In this document: positions 46,488-56,086 of the stretch, piece by piece
Layout: every line of letters begins with the position of its first letter
Position numbering within the stretch: the first letter of the stretch is position 1
From: an uncultured Actinomyces sp.
Lineage (GTDB): Bacteria > Actinomycetota > Actinomycetes > Actinomycetales > Actinomycetaceae
DNA length: 64,000 nucleotides
NCBI GenBank assembly: GCA_900545825.1
Contig: URAS01000014.1
Location: forward strand, 19,352 to 83,351
Direction of reading: 5' to 3'
The notes under the pieces: model-generated
Database searches by the model: none
Told to the model about the DNA's origin: nothing
Seen by the model: the letters and a program-made list of their open reading frames with translations, nothing else
Translations under genes and position numbers: made by a program

Positions 46488-47845
46488 TAGTCCTCCAGAG
46501 CGTGGCCCGTGCGCGCCAGCAGGCAGGCCTCGGCGATAATCGCGGCCTTGAGGTCGCCCATGTCCATCGACTCGTTCTCCGAGTGCGCCGCGGTCTGCGG
46601 ATCCTCGACGCCCGTGACAAGGACGTCGGCCTCGGGGAACGCCGCCTTGAAGTCGGCGATGAACGGGATCGAGCCGCCGCACCCGATGGTGACGGGGTCG
46701 ACGCCCCACGCGTCCTTGAGCGACGCTTCGAGGTCGTCGACGGCCGGCGACTTCTCGGCCTGGAACGACGGGCCGGCCTCCTGGAGCGTCACCTCGACGT
46801 GCGCGCCGAACGGCGCGTGCTCGATGAGGTGCTTCTTGAGGGCCTCGAAGCACTCCTTCGAGTCGGAGCCCGGAGGCGTGCGCATCGACAGCTCGAACGT
46901 CGTGTTCGGCGCGATCGCGTTCGCGGCGTCGGCGATCGTCCGCTGGTCCCAGCCGATGACGGCGATGGCCGGCTTGGTCCACAAGCGGGCGGCGATGTCG
47001 CCGGTGCCGGCCAGCTGGACACCGTCGAGCATGCCCGCGTCGGAGCGGAACAGATCCTCGGGGTAGTCGACGTCGGCCTTGTCGCACGACGGCAGGCCGG
47101 CGACCGCGACGTCACCGTTCTCGTCGTGGAGCGTCGCGATGAGGCGCGACGCCAGGGTGACGGCGTCGAGGACGGGGCCGCCGAAAGCGCCGGAGTGCTG
47201 GGCGCCCTTGAGGACCGACACTTTAACGTCGGCGGTGACGACGCCGCGCAGAGTGGACGTCACCGCGGGCTCGCCGACGCGCCAGTTGTCGGCGTCGCAA
47301 ACGATAATGCGGTCGGAGACGAGGTCGTCCTTGTACTTCTCGACGAACGCGGTGAACGACGGCGAGCCGGATTCTTCTTCGCCTTCGATGTAGACGACGA
47401 CGTTGACCGGCAGGTCGTCGCCGAGAACCTGGAGGGCGCCGAGGTGGACGACGATGCCCGCGCCGTCGTCGGACGAGCCGCGGCCATACATGCGGCCGTC
47501 ACGGATTTCGGCAACCCACGGGTCGGAGTCCCACAGCGAGGCGTCGCCGACGGGCTGGACGTCGTGGTGGGCGTAAAGGAGGACGGTGGGCGCGTCGTCG
47601 CTGACGTGCTTGAGACCGACGACCGCCGGGCATCCCTCGCTGCCGTCGGGGCACTGGGCGGTCCGGATCGACGTGTCGAGGCCGAGCTCGGCGAATTTCG
47701 CCTGGACGTGTTCGGCGGAACGGTAGACCGGCGCCTTGTCAGGCGCGGCAGAGATCGAGGGGATCGCGACGATGGCCGCGAGCTCGTCAGTGAGTGAAGG
47801 AAAAAGCGATTCCGCACGCGAGCGGATGGCAGACAAACTGATCAT
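46487..47845 (-). CDS. M20-family dipeptidase
   Basis: A 452-residue dizinc peptidase that cleaves short peptides in the cytoplasm. Zinc ligands and catalytic residues are visible: His93 in YAHHDVQP, bridging Asp126 in GRGSSDDGAG, the Glu pair in EGEEESGSP (about 157-158), an Asp in CDADN, and a C-terminal His in TAAHSENE. It has the dimerisation insert typical of the carnosinase/PepV group. ATG 47845 has no ribosome-binding site; TATCCT ends 6 nt upstream, so it is probably leaderless. The glycerate-kinase-like gene is coupled behind it. Confidence 0.92.
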   Translation of the reverse strand: MISLSAIRSRAESLFPSLTDELAAIVAIPSISAAPDKAPVYRSAEHVQAKFAELGLDTSIRTAQCPDGSEGCPAVVGLKHVSDDAPTVLLYAHHDVQPVGDASLWDSDPWVAEIRDGRMYGRGSSDDGAGIVVHLGALQVLGDDLPVNVVVYIEGEEESGSPSFTAFVEKYKDDLVSDRIIVCDADNWRVGEPAVTSTLRGVVTADVKVSVLKGAQHSGAFGGPVLDAVTLASRLIATLHDENGDVAVAGLPSCDKADVDYPEDLFRSDAGMLDGVQLAGTGDIAARLWTKPAIAVIGWDQRTIADAANAIAPNTTFELSMRTPPGSDSKECFEALKKHLIEHAPFGAHVEVTLQEAGPSFQAEKSPAVDDLEASLKDAWGVDPVTIGCGGSIPFIADFKAAFPEADVLVTGVEDPQTAAHSENESMDMGDLKAAIIAEACLLARTGHALED

Positions 47846-47851
47846 TTAGCC

Positions 47852-47857
47852 AGGATA
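47852..47857 (-). promoter_or_regulatory. -10 hexamer (TATCCT) of the dipeptidase gene, probably leaderless
   Basis: On the minus strand TATCCT ends 6 nt before the ATG at 47845, with GGCTAA between them. Confidence 0.5.
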
Positions 47858-47891
47858 GCAGCGCTCGGAGCGACCATCCGAGCAATCCTGC

Positions 47892-47897
47892 TACCCT
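47892..47897 (+). promoter_or_regulatory. -10 hexamer (TACCCT) of the DUF3043 gene, probably leaderless
   Basis: TACCCT ends 7 nt before the GTG at 47905. The divergent dipeptidase hexamer is 34 bp away, so both -10 elements share a very compact promoter region. Confidence 0.45.
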
Positions 47898-47904
47898 AGG
47901 GCGC

Positions 47905-48504
47905 GTGAAGATGCCCTGGAAGAACACCGAAGAAGCCCCCGAGGAGCCCCAGCGCCCCACCGGCAAGGGGTCCGGCAAAGGCCGTCCGACTCCGAAACGC
48001 AAGGAAGCCGAGAAGCGGAACCAGCATCCTCTCGTCGGGTCCAAGAAAGAGGCGAAGGAGCGCAAGAAGCGCCAGCGCGAGATCGCCTACGAACGTCAGC
48101 GTGCCGCCCTCGACGGCACCGGCGACGAGCGCTACCTGCCGGTCAACGACCGAGGGCCCTATCGGCGCTTCATCAGGAACTATATTGACGCCCGCTGGAG
48201 CGTCTCGGAGTTCCTCATGCCGATCCTCCTCGTCATCATCATCGCCATGTTCTTCCTGCCGGGCGCGCTGAAGAACGCCCCCACCGCGGCACGCGTCATC
48301 CCGCTGTATGGCACGTGGGTGCTCATCGCGATCTGCATCATCGAGTGCTCGATCATGACGACGCGGGTTAACCACGCCCTCATGCGCGAGTTCAACGTCG
48401 GCAAAGAGATCAAGCGCGGCAACGGCCGCTACGTCCTCTACCGCATGACGATGCCGCGCCGGCTGCGCCAGCCGCGCCCGGCGGTCGAGCGCGGCGAAAA
48501 GTAA
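47905..48504 (+). CDS. DUF3043 family membrane protein
   Basis: A 199-residue protein of the actinobacterial DUF3043 family (Rv2206 type), function unknown. The first 70 residues are highly charged, with Lys/Arg/Glu-rich segments (RKEAEKRNQHPLVGSKKEAKE). The conserved core RYLPVNDRGPYRRFIRNYIDAR precedes two transmembrane helices at about 104-122 and 133-150, and a basic C-terminal tail follows. It starts at GTG 47905; ATG two codons later is an alternative. It is convergent with pyrD (16 bp between stops). Confidence 0.87.
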   Translation: MKMPWKNTEEAPEEPQRPTGKGSGKGRPTPKRKEAEKRNQHPLVGSKKEAKERKKRQREIAYERQRAALDGTGDERYLPVNDRGPYRRFIRNYIDARWSVSEFLMPILLVIIIAMFFLPGALKNAPTAARVIPLYGTWVLIAICIIECSIMTTRVNHALMREFNVGKEIKRGNGRYVLYRMTMPRRLRQPRPAVERGEK

Positions 48505-48520
48505 CGCAGCCTGGCCCGGC

Positions 48521-49570
48521 CTATCGCGCCAGCTCGCGGTTGATGATGCCGGGCTGGGCCGGCCCATCGTAGATAAACGCCGTCAGCTCTTCGACCAGGT
48601 CAGCGCCCGCGTCCATCATGGCGCGGGCGCTTGCGCTATCCGAAACGCCGCCGCTGCCGATGATGACGTAGTCGTCGCCCAGCCGGGTGCGCAGCGCCGC
48701 GATGACGTTGAGGGCACGCCGCGCCAGGCGCGGACCGGAGATGCCGCCCTCGCCCAGATCGTGGTTGTTCGTCGTGTTTGTCGCGACGATGCCGGCCAGC
48801 CCCAGGTCTTTGACGAGGTCGGCGACGGCCGCGACGTCCTCGTCTGCCAGGTCGGGGGCGATCTTGACGAGGACGGGGATGTCGCGCCCCGCCGCCTGGC
48901 GCGCCGCGGCAAGGGTGGCCCGGGCGATCGGTTCCAGCTGGCTGACCGACTGGAGATCGCGCAGACCCGGCGTGTTCGGCGACGACACGTTGATGACGAT
49001 GTAGTCGGCGTAGCGCGCGAGCTTCCTTGCGCACACCTCGTAGTCGGCCGGCGCGTCCTCGAGCGGCGTCGTCTTGTTTTTCCCGATGTTGACGCCGATG
49101 ACCAGGCGCCGGCCCGCCGGCGTCGACCGCAGCGCGCGCAGGCGCCGCTCCATCGCATCGGCTCCCTGGTTGTTGAAGCCCATGCGGTTACGCACGCCCT
49201 TTTCGTCGAGCAGGCGCCACAGCCGGGGCTTGTCGTTGCCGGGCTGGGGCCGGGGCGTCACCGTGCCGACCTCGACGAATCCGAAGCCGAGGGCGACGAG
49301 GGCGGCGACGGCGCGCGCGTCCTTGTCGAGGCCGGCGGCCACGCCTAGCGGCGCGGGGATGGGCCGGGGGAAGGCCTTGGCCAGTGCGGGCGACGTCGCG
49401 ACGTAGCGTCCGCCGGAGGCCGACGCAATGTCGCGCGCGAAGACCGCATGGATGAGCGGGCACGCGCCGGGGATGTGCCCCACAACGTCCATCGCGGCGA
49501 TCGCCGCCTCGTGACACATTTCCGGATCGAGCTTGGCGATGACATGGTCGAAGATGACACGATAGAGCAT
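48521..49570 (-). CDS. pyrD: Dihydroorotate dehydrogenase, quinone-dependent (class 2)
   Basis: Fourth step of pyrimidine synthesis, oxidising dihydroorotate with FMN and passing electrons to the membrane quinone pool. A 349-residue class 2 enzyme: the N-terminal amphipathic segment (YRVIFDHVIAKLDPEMCHEAA) attaches to the membrane, VAAGLDKDA and NRMGFNNQGAD line the active site, and the catalytic Ser lies in NVSSPNTPGLRDLQ. NTTN and GSGGVSD bind FMN. One oddity is DLVEELTAFIYDGP near the end, where most homologues have QLYTGFIY. ATG 49570 has TAGACT 6 nt upstream and only a weak AGAGG site. Confidence 0.95.
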   Translation of the reverse strand: MLYRVIFDHVIAKLDPEMCHEAAIAAMDVVGHIPGACPLIHAVFARDIASASGGRYVATSPALAKAFPRPIPAPLGVAAGLDKDARAVAALVALGFGFVEVGTVTPRPQPGNDKPRLWRLLDEKGVRNRMGFNNQGADAMERRLRALRSTPAGRRLVIGVNIGKNKTTPLEDAPADYEVCARKLARYADYIVINVSSPNTPGLRDLQSVSQLEPIARATLAAARQAAGRDIPVLVKIAPDLADEDVAAVADLVKDLGLAGIVATNTTNNHDLGEGGISGPRLARRALNVIAALRTRLGDDYVIIGSGGVSDSASARAMMDAGADLVEELTAFIYDGPAQPGIINRELAR

Positions 49571-49576
49571 GCCTCT

Positions 49577-49582
49577 AGTCTA
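49577..49582 (-). promoter_or_regulatory. -10 hexamer (TAGACT) of pyrD, probably leaderless
   Basis: On the minus strand TAGACT ends 6 nt before the ATG at 49570. The intervening AGAGGC is too close for a normal ribosome-binding site. Confidence 0.45.
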
Positions 49583-49595
49583 GGAGACAACGTGT

Positions 49596-50150
49596 CTAAT
49601 CCCACCAGAACCACCATCCTCCCAGCACCCCGGCCAGCTGGTTGAACAGTTCGATCTCGTCGGGACCTTCGGCCTGCGGCGAAAAGCCCAGATACTTGCG
49701 GGTCGCCTCCCACAGCATCGTGTGCGGCGGGTTGTAGGGCAGGCTGGCCCAAAACTCTGGCAGCGCCTCGATACTGGCCGAGAGGTCGTTGACGCCCATC
49801 ATGCGGGTCCACGGGGACCGCACCGAAACGAGGTCGACGCTGATCCGCTCATCACTGCGGCCCGGACCGACGAGGTAGCCGGAAAGCTCGACCTCGTCGG
49901 GGTGGTCGACGCAGGCATTGAGCAGCTCCCCCAGCTCGGGCGCATTATTTTGGCGGTCGCCCAGGCAGGCTACGGGGAGCCGTTCGAGGAGAATTTCGGC
50001 GACGTCGGCGCGCAGCCCCTCGAAGCGGGCGAACGACGGCGTGCCCTCCGGCCTGCCGGGCAGGACGAGCTGGGCGATACCCAGACGTTCCGTCCAGCCG
50101 GAGGGGCCGTACATCGTCTGGGCGGGGAGGGCCTGAAGAGTGGTGGTCAT
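49596..50150 (-). CDS. Hypothetical protein with Trp-rich C-terminus
   Basis: A 184-residue soluble protein I do not recognise. Codon use (high G/C at third positions) and an AAGGATC ribosome-binding site before ATG 50150 support a real gene. It has no signal peptide, membrane helix or known motif. The central part (about 60-125) looks alpha/beta, and the C-terminus ends GGWWFWWD, an unusual cluster of five aromatic residues. It is divergent from the SpoU methyltransferase gene (135 bp) and lies 25 bp upstream of pyrD on the same strand, but pyrD seems to have its own promoter. Confidence 0.65.
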   Translation of the reverse strand: MTTTLQALPAQTMYGPSGWTERLGIAQLVLPGRPEGTPSFARFEGLRADVAEILLERLPVACLGDRQNNAPELGELLNACVDHPDEVELSGYLVGPGRSDERISVDLVSVRSPWTRMMGVNDLSASIEALPEFWASLPYNPPHTMLWEATRKYLGFSPQAEGPDEIELFNQLAGVLGGWWFWWD

Positions 50151-50285
50151 GGGATGATCCTTTCGATCGTCGATTGGTCCCCTCCGCCCTCCAAAGAATC
50201 GCGGCGGCGTGCGTGCCTCCCCCACCGGCGTTATGGAATAGCCGAACATTATCGACTCGTGGGGACACGTGCGAGAATCGGCCCC

Positions 50286-51119
50286 GTGATTATTCCGCTC
50301 TCTTCGCTCGACGATCCGCGCCTGGCCGACTACCGCTCACTCACCGACGTTGCCTTGAGGCGCGTCAAGGAGCCGCAAGAAGGCCTGTTCATGGCCGAGT
50401 CGATGAACGTCTTTACCCGCGCCCTCGAGGCCGGCCTGCGTCCCCGCTCTGTCCTCATCGCGCCGCGCTGGCTCGACTCCTTGGCGCCGCTCTTCACCGA
50501 GATGCTGGGTGGCCCCGACGGCGGCGAGGTCCCCATTTTTGTCGGCAGCGACGAGCAGCTGCGCGAGGTCGCCGGGTTCCGCGTGCACCGCGGCGTCCTC
50601 GCCGCGGTGGGCCGGCCGACCTTGCCCAGCCTCGATGAAATCCTGTCGAGTGCCCATCGGGTGTGCGTCCTCGAGGACCTCGTCGACCACACGAACGTCG
50701 GCGCGGCGTTCCGTTCCGCGGCCGCCCTCGGGATCGACGCCGTCCTCTGCACGCCGCGCTGCGCCGACCCGCTGTATCGCCGCGCCGTCCGCGTGTCGAT
50801 GGGCACGGTCTTTCAGGTGCCGTGGACGCGCCTGACCACGTGGCCGGCGACGGATGCCCTGCGCGACGCCGGGTTCACGACGATGGCGCTGGCCCTCGAC
50901 GACGGCGCGATCTCACTGGACGACGCCGAAAACCTCGACGTCGTCCGCGACCCCGACTCACGCCTGGCCGTCATCATGGGGACCGAGGGCGACGGCCTGC
51001 CGCGCCGCACGGTCTCGAGCGCCGACTACGTCGTGACGATCCCCATGGCGGGCGGCGTCGACTCGCTCAACGTCGCCGCGGCCGCGGCCGTGACGTTTTG
51101 GGCCCTACGTCGCCGCTAG
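50286..51119 (+). CDS. SpoU/TrmH-family RNA 2'-O-methyltransferase
   Basis: A 277-residue SPOUT methyltransferase. A substrate-binding N-terminal domain (about 1-110, with LFMAESMNVFTRAL) precedes the knotted catalytic domain with the three family motifs: NVGAAFRSAAALG near 140, IMGTEGDGLP near 230, and IPMAGGVDSLNVAAAAAV near 255. It would methylate a ribose 2'-OH in rRNA or tRNA using SAM; the target is unknown. The GTG start at 50286 lacks a ribosome-binding site, and the preceding GAGAATCGGCCCC could place a -10-like element 7 nt upstream, though it is weak. Confidence 0.9.
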   Translation: MIIPLSSLDDPRLADYRSLTDVALRRVKEPQEGLFMAESMNVFTRALEAGLRPRSVLIAPRWLDSLAPLFTEMLGGPDGGEVPIFVGSDEQLREVAGFRVHRGVLAAVGRPTLPSLDEILSSAHRVCVLEDLVDHTNVGAAFRSAAALGIDAVLCTPRCADPLYRRAVRVSMGTVFQVPWTRLTTWPATDALRDAGFTTMALALDDGAISLDDAENLDVVRDPDSRLAVIMGTEGDGLPRRTVSSADYVVTIPMAGGVDSLNVAAAAAVTFWALRRR

Positions 51120-51134
51120 CGCCACACCCCGCTG

Positions 51135-51881
51135 CTAGTCGGCGAGCATCGCCCTCACCTGGGCGGCCGTGTCGCGCCAGTCGGTGACGGAGCGGCATTC
51201 GATGCCCGTCGCGATGACAGGAAAGTCGTTGCCGTCGGGGTCCAGCCGGTCGCCGAAGAACACGATATCGCCCGGCCCCAGCCCCGTCTGCTCCATGAGC
51301 TGACGCATCCCGTAGGCCTTGTCGACCCCGGCCAGCGTGATGTCGACCGAGGTCGCGCCGCCCGAGCGAACCGTCAGCTCCGGGACGTCGGCCTGGACGG
51401 CACGCGCCAGGCGCGCCCGCTTCGACCCGTCCGGGTCCCACGTCGCCTTCGCCTCGCCCGGGGCCTGCTGGCCCAACGCCGAATAGGTGATCTGCGACCC
51501 GCGGTTCTCGATCGCCTCGCCCCACGTGTTGTCCTCCCACACGCCCTGCTCCTTCGCGTGGCGCTCGATCGAGGCGGTGGCCGCCGCGACTTGCTCGCTG
51601 GTGAGGGAATGGGCGTAGAGCTCGCGCCAGTCCCCGTCGACCCACCGCACGTAGCGGGTCCCGCACGTCGGCATGAGATGCAGATGGCCGCGCTGCGCAG
51701 GCGTCAAATCAATGTGGTCGAGGACCTGCTTCTTGAACTGGACCAGCAGGCCGCCCGAGATGATACAGACGTCCGTCCGGCTCGCGAGGTCGGCGAATGC
51801 CTCGGCCATTTCCGGCGCGATCTGGGCTTTCGATGCGGTCAGGGTGTCGTCGAGGTCGAATGCGACGAGCTTGGGCAGCAT
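51135..51881 (-). CDS. HAD-IIB hydrolase resembling eukaryotic-type phosphomannomutase
   Basis: A 248-residue HAD-superfamily protein. The catalytic DxDxT motif is FDLDDTLT (Asp9, Asp11) and the final acidic motif is FFGDRLDPDGND. Stretches such as ENRGSQITYSALGQQAP, WDPDGSKR, and GGATSVDITLAGVDKAYGM closely resemble the alpha-phosphomannomutases (PMM1/PMM2) of eukaryotes. It may be a sugar-phosphate mutase or phosphatase. ATG 51881 has AAGGAGG upstream. The gene is convergent with the SpoU methyltransferase (15 bp) and its 5' side abuts the AEC transporter stop (27 bp). Confidence 0.82.
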   Translation of the reverse strand: MLPKLVAFDLDDTLTASKAQIAPEMAEAFADLASRTDVCIISGGLLVQFKKQVLDHIDLTPAQRGHLHLMPTCGTRYVRWVDGDWRELYAHSLTSEQVAAATASIERHAKEQGVWEDNTWGEAIENRGSQITYSALGQQAPGEAKATWDPDGSKRARLARAVQADVPELTVRSGGATSVDITLAGVDKAYGMRQLMEQTGLGPGDIVFFGDRLDPDGNDFPVIATGIECRSVTDWRDTAAQVRAMLAD

Positions 51882-51908
51882 GGGTCCTCCTTGGTTGCTA
51901 CCCCCAGT

Positions 51909-52829
51909 CTAAAGGTGGAAGAGAGCGGCGATAATCAACGTGACGCCCAGCGACGCCACCGACGTGATCGCGACCGTCACGCGCGTAACGTCCATCCCCA
52001 CGTTGAACCGCTGCGCGGCGACGAACGCGTTCTGCGCCGAGGGCAGCGCCGCCATCACCGTGACCTGGAAGACCATGTGGTGATCGAGACCCAGCGCCGT
52101 CGCCACGCCGAAAGCGATGAGCGGGTGAATGACAAGCTTGCACGTCGTCGACACGGCGATCGCCGCGGCCGTCTGGCGGGTGATGACCAGCCGATTCCCG
52201 ACCAGCGACGCGCCGAAGGCGATAAGGACGAGCGGCGGCGCCGCGTTCCCCAGCATCTTCGTCGCCTCGTCGATGATCATCGGCATGCGGCCGCCCTCGA
52301 GCGCCGTCACGACCCCCAGCGCCATGGCGATGACCATGGGGTTCGTCGCCAGCGTCTTGAGGAAGTCGACCGGCGAAAAGCGCTTGTCATGTCCCACCCA
52401 GTCGGCCAGGGTGAAGAACATCGGCGTGAGGAACGACAGCTGAAACACGACGACAGGCGCCACAGCCTCGCCCGATCCGATGACGTAGAGGGCGATCGGC
52501 AGGCCAATGTGGACGGCATTGGTCAACGACCCCGACATCGCCCCCAACACGACGCTTTGTCGATCCGCCTTCACCAGCTTGAGGAGGCCCGCGCAAATCA
52601 ACGCCGTCGACAACCCCGACGCAGCCGCGACCACCAGCGGCCACGTCAACGCATTGACGACGTCCGCATGCGCCAGCTGGTGAAACAGGAGGGCCGGCGT
52701 CGCCGCCCAATAGACGACCGCCGTCAACGCCGGCGCCGCCGACGGTGGCAGAGCCCGCGTCCGTGCCAGGACAAAGCCGATGACCATCAGCAGCGCGATG
52801 ACACTCACACCCTGCACTGCTTGCCCCAT
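51909..52829 (-). CDS. AEC-family transporter (auxin-efflux-carrier/malate permease type)
   Basis: A 306-residue membrane protein with about ten hydrophobic segments in two inverted five-helix repeats, the AEC fold. Conserved features include an N-terminal VIALLMVIGFVLARTRALPP, SGSLTNAVHIGLPIALY in the first crossover, and ALPSAQNAFVAAQRF in the second. Bacterial members export or import small organic acids such as malate, malonate or lactate; substrate unknown. ATG 52829 has TAGGAT ending 6 nt upstream and GGAGC directly before the start. It is divergent from the Cof-type hydrolase with only 38 bp between starts. Confidence 0.85.
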   Translation of the reverse strand: MGQAVQGVSVIALLMVIGFVLARTRALPPSAAPALTAVVYWAATPALLFHQLAHADVVNALTWPLVVAAASGLSTALICAGLLKLVKADRQSVVLGAMSGSLTNAVHIGLPIALYVIGSGEAVAPVVVFQLSFLTPMFFTLADWVGHDKRFSPVDFLKTLATNPMVIAMALGVVTALEGGRMPMIIDEATKMLGNAAPPLVLIAFGASLVGNRLVITRQTAAAIAVSTTCKLVIHPLIAFGVATALGLDHHMVFQVTVMAALPSAQNAFVAAQRFNVGMDVTRVTVAITSVASLGVTLIIAALFHL

Positions 52830-52835
52830 GGCTCC

Positions 52836-52841
52836 ATCCTA
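52836..52841 (-). promoter_or_regulatory. -10 hexamer (TAGGAT) of the AEC transporter gene, possibly leaderless
   Basis: On the minus strand TAGGAT ends 6 nt before the ATG at 52829. Because GGAG overlaps this interval, leadered initiation is not excluded. Confidence 0.4.
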
Positions 52842-52854
52842 GAGATTCCCCCGA

Positions 52855-52860
52855 TAGGGT
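52855..52860 (+). promoter_or_regulatory. -10 hexamer (TAGGGT) of the Cof-type hydrolase gene, possibly leaderless
   Basis: TAGGGT ends 7 nt before the GTG at 52868. AAGGATC lies between, so a leadered reading is possible. The divergent AEC -10 element is only 13 bp away. Confidence 0.4.
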
Positions 52861-52867
52861 AAGGATC

Positions 52868-53707
52868 GTGACCACGATGCCGACTCCCTCACCCTGGCCT
52901 ACCCCCGCCGCCGGCGACATCCGCCTCATCGTCAGCGACATGGACGGCACCCTCCTCGACGAAAACTCCCACATCCCCGCCGGTTTCGACCGCATCCTCT
53001 CCGTCATGGAGGACCGCGACATCGTCTTCGCACCCGCATCCGGGCGCCAACTGGCCACCCTCACCGACCTCTTCCCCACTGGCGCCGGCGCCTTCATCGC
53101 CGAAAACGGCGCCGTCGTCACCCACGCCGGCACCCTCGTCAGCACGACCCCCATGGCCCCCAACGTGTGGCGCGACCTCGTGCGGCGCTCGCGGGCGCTG
53201 CCGGTCTCTCCGCGTCCCGGCCTCGTGCTCTGTGGGGTGACCAGCGCGTATGTCGAGGTCGACGACGCGGCGTTCGTCGCCGAAACCCTCAACTACTACC
53301 ACCGCCTGCAGATCGTCGACGACCTGCTGAGTGTCACCGACGACATCGTCAACGTCTCGCTGTACGACGCGACCGACGCGTCCGCCCTCGTTGCCCCGTT
53401 CGGCCCGGTGGACGTCGACCTCGACGTCATCGTGTCCGGGCAAAACTGGATCGACATCATGCTCAAGGCGACAACGAAAGGCCAGGCCACCCGCGACCTG
53501 CAGCGCGCGCTGGGCGTCACAGCGCGGCAGACGGTGGCGTTTGGCGACTACCTCAACGACCTCTCGCTGATGGACGTCGCCGACTACTCTTTCGCCATGG
53601 ACAACGCCCATCCCCAGGTCAAGGCCGCCGCGCGCTACGTCGCACCGGCGAACACCGAGGCCGGCGTGGTGACCGTCCTCGAGAGCCTACTGGGACTGGA
53701 CGCCTGA
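52868..53707 (+). CDS. Cof-type HAD-IIB family hydrolase
   Basis: A 279-residue phosphatase-like protein. DMDGTLLD (Asp24, Asp26) is the nucleophile motif, SGRQLATL follows as the second motif, and FGDYLNDLSLMDVADYSFAMDNA carries the final metal-binding acids. These are the normal Cof/YidA features, so it probably dephosphorylates a sugar phosphate or pyridoxal phosphate. Start is GTG 52868. Its 3' end overlaps the convergent chorismate mutase gene by 21 bp, an unusually long tail-to-tail overlap. Confidence 0.9.
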   Translation: MTTMPTPSPWPTPAAGDIRLIVSDMDGTLLDENSHIPAGFDRILSVMEDRDIVFAPASGRQLATLTDLFPTGAGAFIAENGAVVTHAGTLVSTTPMAPNVWRDLVRRSRALPVSPRPGLVLCGVTSAYVEVDDAAFVAETLNYYHRLQIVDDLLSVTDDIVNVSLYDATDASALVAPFGPVDVDLDVIVSGQNWIDIMLKATTKGQATRDLQRALGVTARQTVAFGDYLNDLSLMDVADYSFAMDNAHPQVKAAARYVAPANTEAGVVTVLESLLGLDA

Positions 53708-54043
53708 GGGGTCCTGGCCCTCGCGCACGCCCTCGGCGATCGCCACGTGGTGGCGAATCACCTCGTCGACGATGAAGCGCAGGAATTTCTCGGCGAACAC
53801 GGGGTCCAGCCCCGAGTCCTTCGCCAACGCCCGCAACCGCTCGATCTGACGGGCCTCGCGTTCGGGGTCCGACGGCGGCAGGTTGTGGGTGGCCTTGAGG
53901 ACGCCGACACGCTGGGTGCAGGCGAACCGCTCGGCGAGGATGTGGATGAGCGCGGCGTCGATGTTGTCAATCGTCCGCCGTGCGGCGCGCAGTTCCTCGG
54001 GGATATCGTCGGGCTCGTCGATCGTCGCGTCGGGGTCGCTCAT
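53687..54043 (-). CDS. Chorismate mutase, AroQ class
   Basis: A 118-residue helical enzyme converting chorismate to prephenate, toward phenylalanine and tyrosine. The AroQ pattern is visible: an acidic N-terminus, RAARRTIDNIDAALIHILAERF in helix 1, VGVLKATHNLPPSDPERE in the loop and helix 2, and a final helix with FIVDEVIRHH. ATG 54043 has GAAAGG upstream. In mycobacteria an intracellular AroQ mutase forms a complex with the class II DAHP synthase; both partners are in this window, although 17 kb apart. It is upstream of nothing on its strand; clpX ends 24 bp before it. Confidence 0.9.
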   Translation of the reverse strand: MSDPDATIDEPDDIPEELRAARRTIDNIDAALIHILAERFACTQRVGVLKATHNLPPSDPEREARQIERLRALAKDSGLDPVFAEKFLRFIVDEVIRHHVAIAEGVREGQDPSGVQSQ

Positions 54044-54067
54044 GGGGAACCTTTCGTCGGCCGTCGG

Positions 54068-55333
<1,266 letters not shown>

Positions 55334-55406
55334 CGTCTGCCTTCCTCTGTTACGTGGAACTGTTACACCCCACCATAGGGGCATCACAGGGTTTTCGCAG
55401 AACAAA

Positions 55407-55446
55407 CACGCGCGGACCCGCCACTTAGTGGCTGGGTCCGCGCGTG
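55407..55446 (-). terminator. Strong hairpin between clpP2 and clpX
   Basis: An 18-bp stem with one bulged base (55407-55424 with 55428-55446), followed on the minus strand by TTTGTT. It ends clpP1-clpP2 transcription before clpX. Confidence 0.85.
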
Positions 55447-55453
55447 GATGATG

Positions 55454-56086
55454 CTAGTTCGCCTTGCGGGGCTCGAGCACCTGGTCGACGAGGCCGTACT
55501 CGAGGGCGTCGGCCGCCGTGAGGATCTTGTCGCGCTCGATGTCGGAACGCACCTGTTCGGCTGTGCGCTTCGAGTGCTTGGCCAGCGTGTCCTCCAGCCA
55601 CGTGCGCATACGGTCGACCTCTTGGGCAATGATCTCGATGTCCGAGGCCTGGCCCCGCATGCCCTCCATCGCGGGCTGGTGGATGAGGACGCGGGCATTC
55701 GGCAGCGCGAGCCGGCGCCCGGGCGACCCCGCAGCCAGCAGGACCGCGGCAGCCGAGGCCGCCTGGCCCAGACACACCGTCTGGATCTGCGGCTTGATGT
55801 ACTGCATCGTGTCGTAGATCGCCGTCATCGCCGTGAACGAGCCGCCCGGCGAGTTGATGTACATGGTGATCATCGCGTCCGGATCCTGCGCCTCGAGGAC
55901 GAGCAGCTGGGCCATGACGTCATCCGCCGACGAGTCATCCACCTGCACGCCGAGGAAGATAATCCGGTCTTCGAACAGCTTGCCGTACGGGTCCTGCCGC
56001 TTGAAGCCGTAGCTGGTGCGCTCCTCGTACTGGGGCAGAACGTAGCGCGAGCTGGGCATCGTTCCTGCACTGATCATCGGGTTCAC
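55454..56086 (-). CDS. clpP2: ATP-dependent Clp protease proteolytic subunit, ClpP2 type
   Basis: Serine peptidase subunit of the Clp protease, 210 residues from GTG 56086 (or 207 from ATG 56077). The catalytic triad is Ser111 in GQAASAAAVLL, His136 in LIHQPA and Asp186 in ERDKILTA (numbered from GTG). GVQVDDSSADDVMAQLLVLE and YINSPGGS are standard. The GTG overlaps the clpP1 stop (GTGA) and has GGGGAAG upstream, so the two are translationally coupled. In actinobacteria ClpP1 and ClpP2 form a mixed 14-mer, and only the hetero-complex is active. Confidence 0.95.
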   Translation of the reverse strand: MNPMISAGTMPSSRYVLPQYEERTSYGFKRQDPYGKLFEDRIIFLGVQVDDSSADDVMAQLLVLEAQDPDAMITMYINSPGGSFTAMTAIYDTMQYIKPQIQTVCLGQAASAAAVLLAAGSPGRRLALPNARVLIHQPAMEGMRGQASDIEIIAQEVDRMRTWLEDTLAKHSKRTAEQVRSDIERDKILTAADALEYGLVDQVLEPRKAN

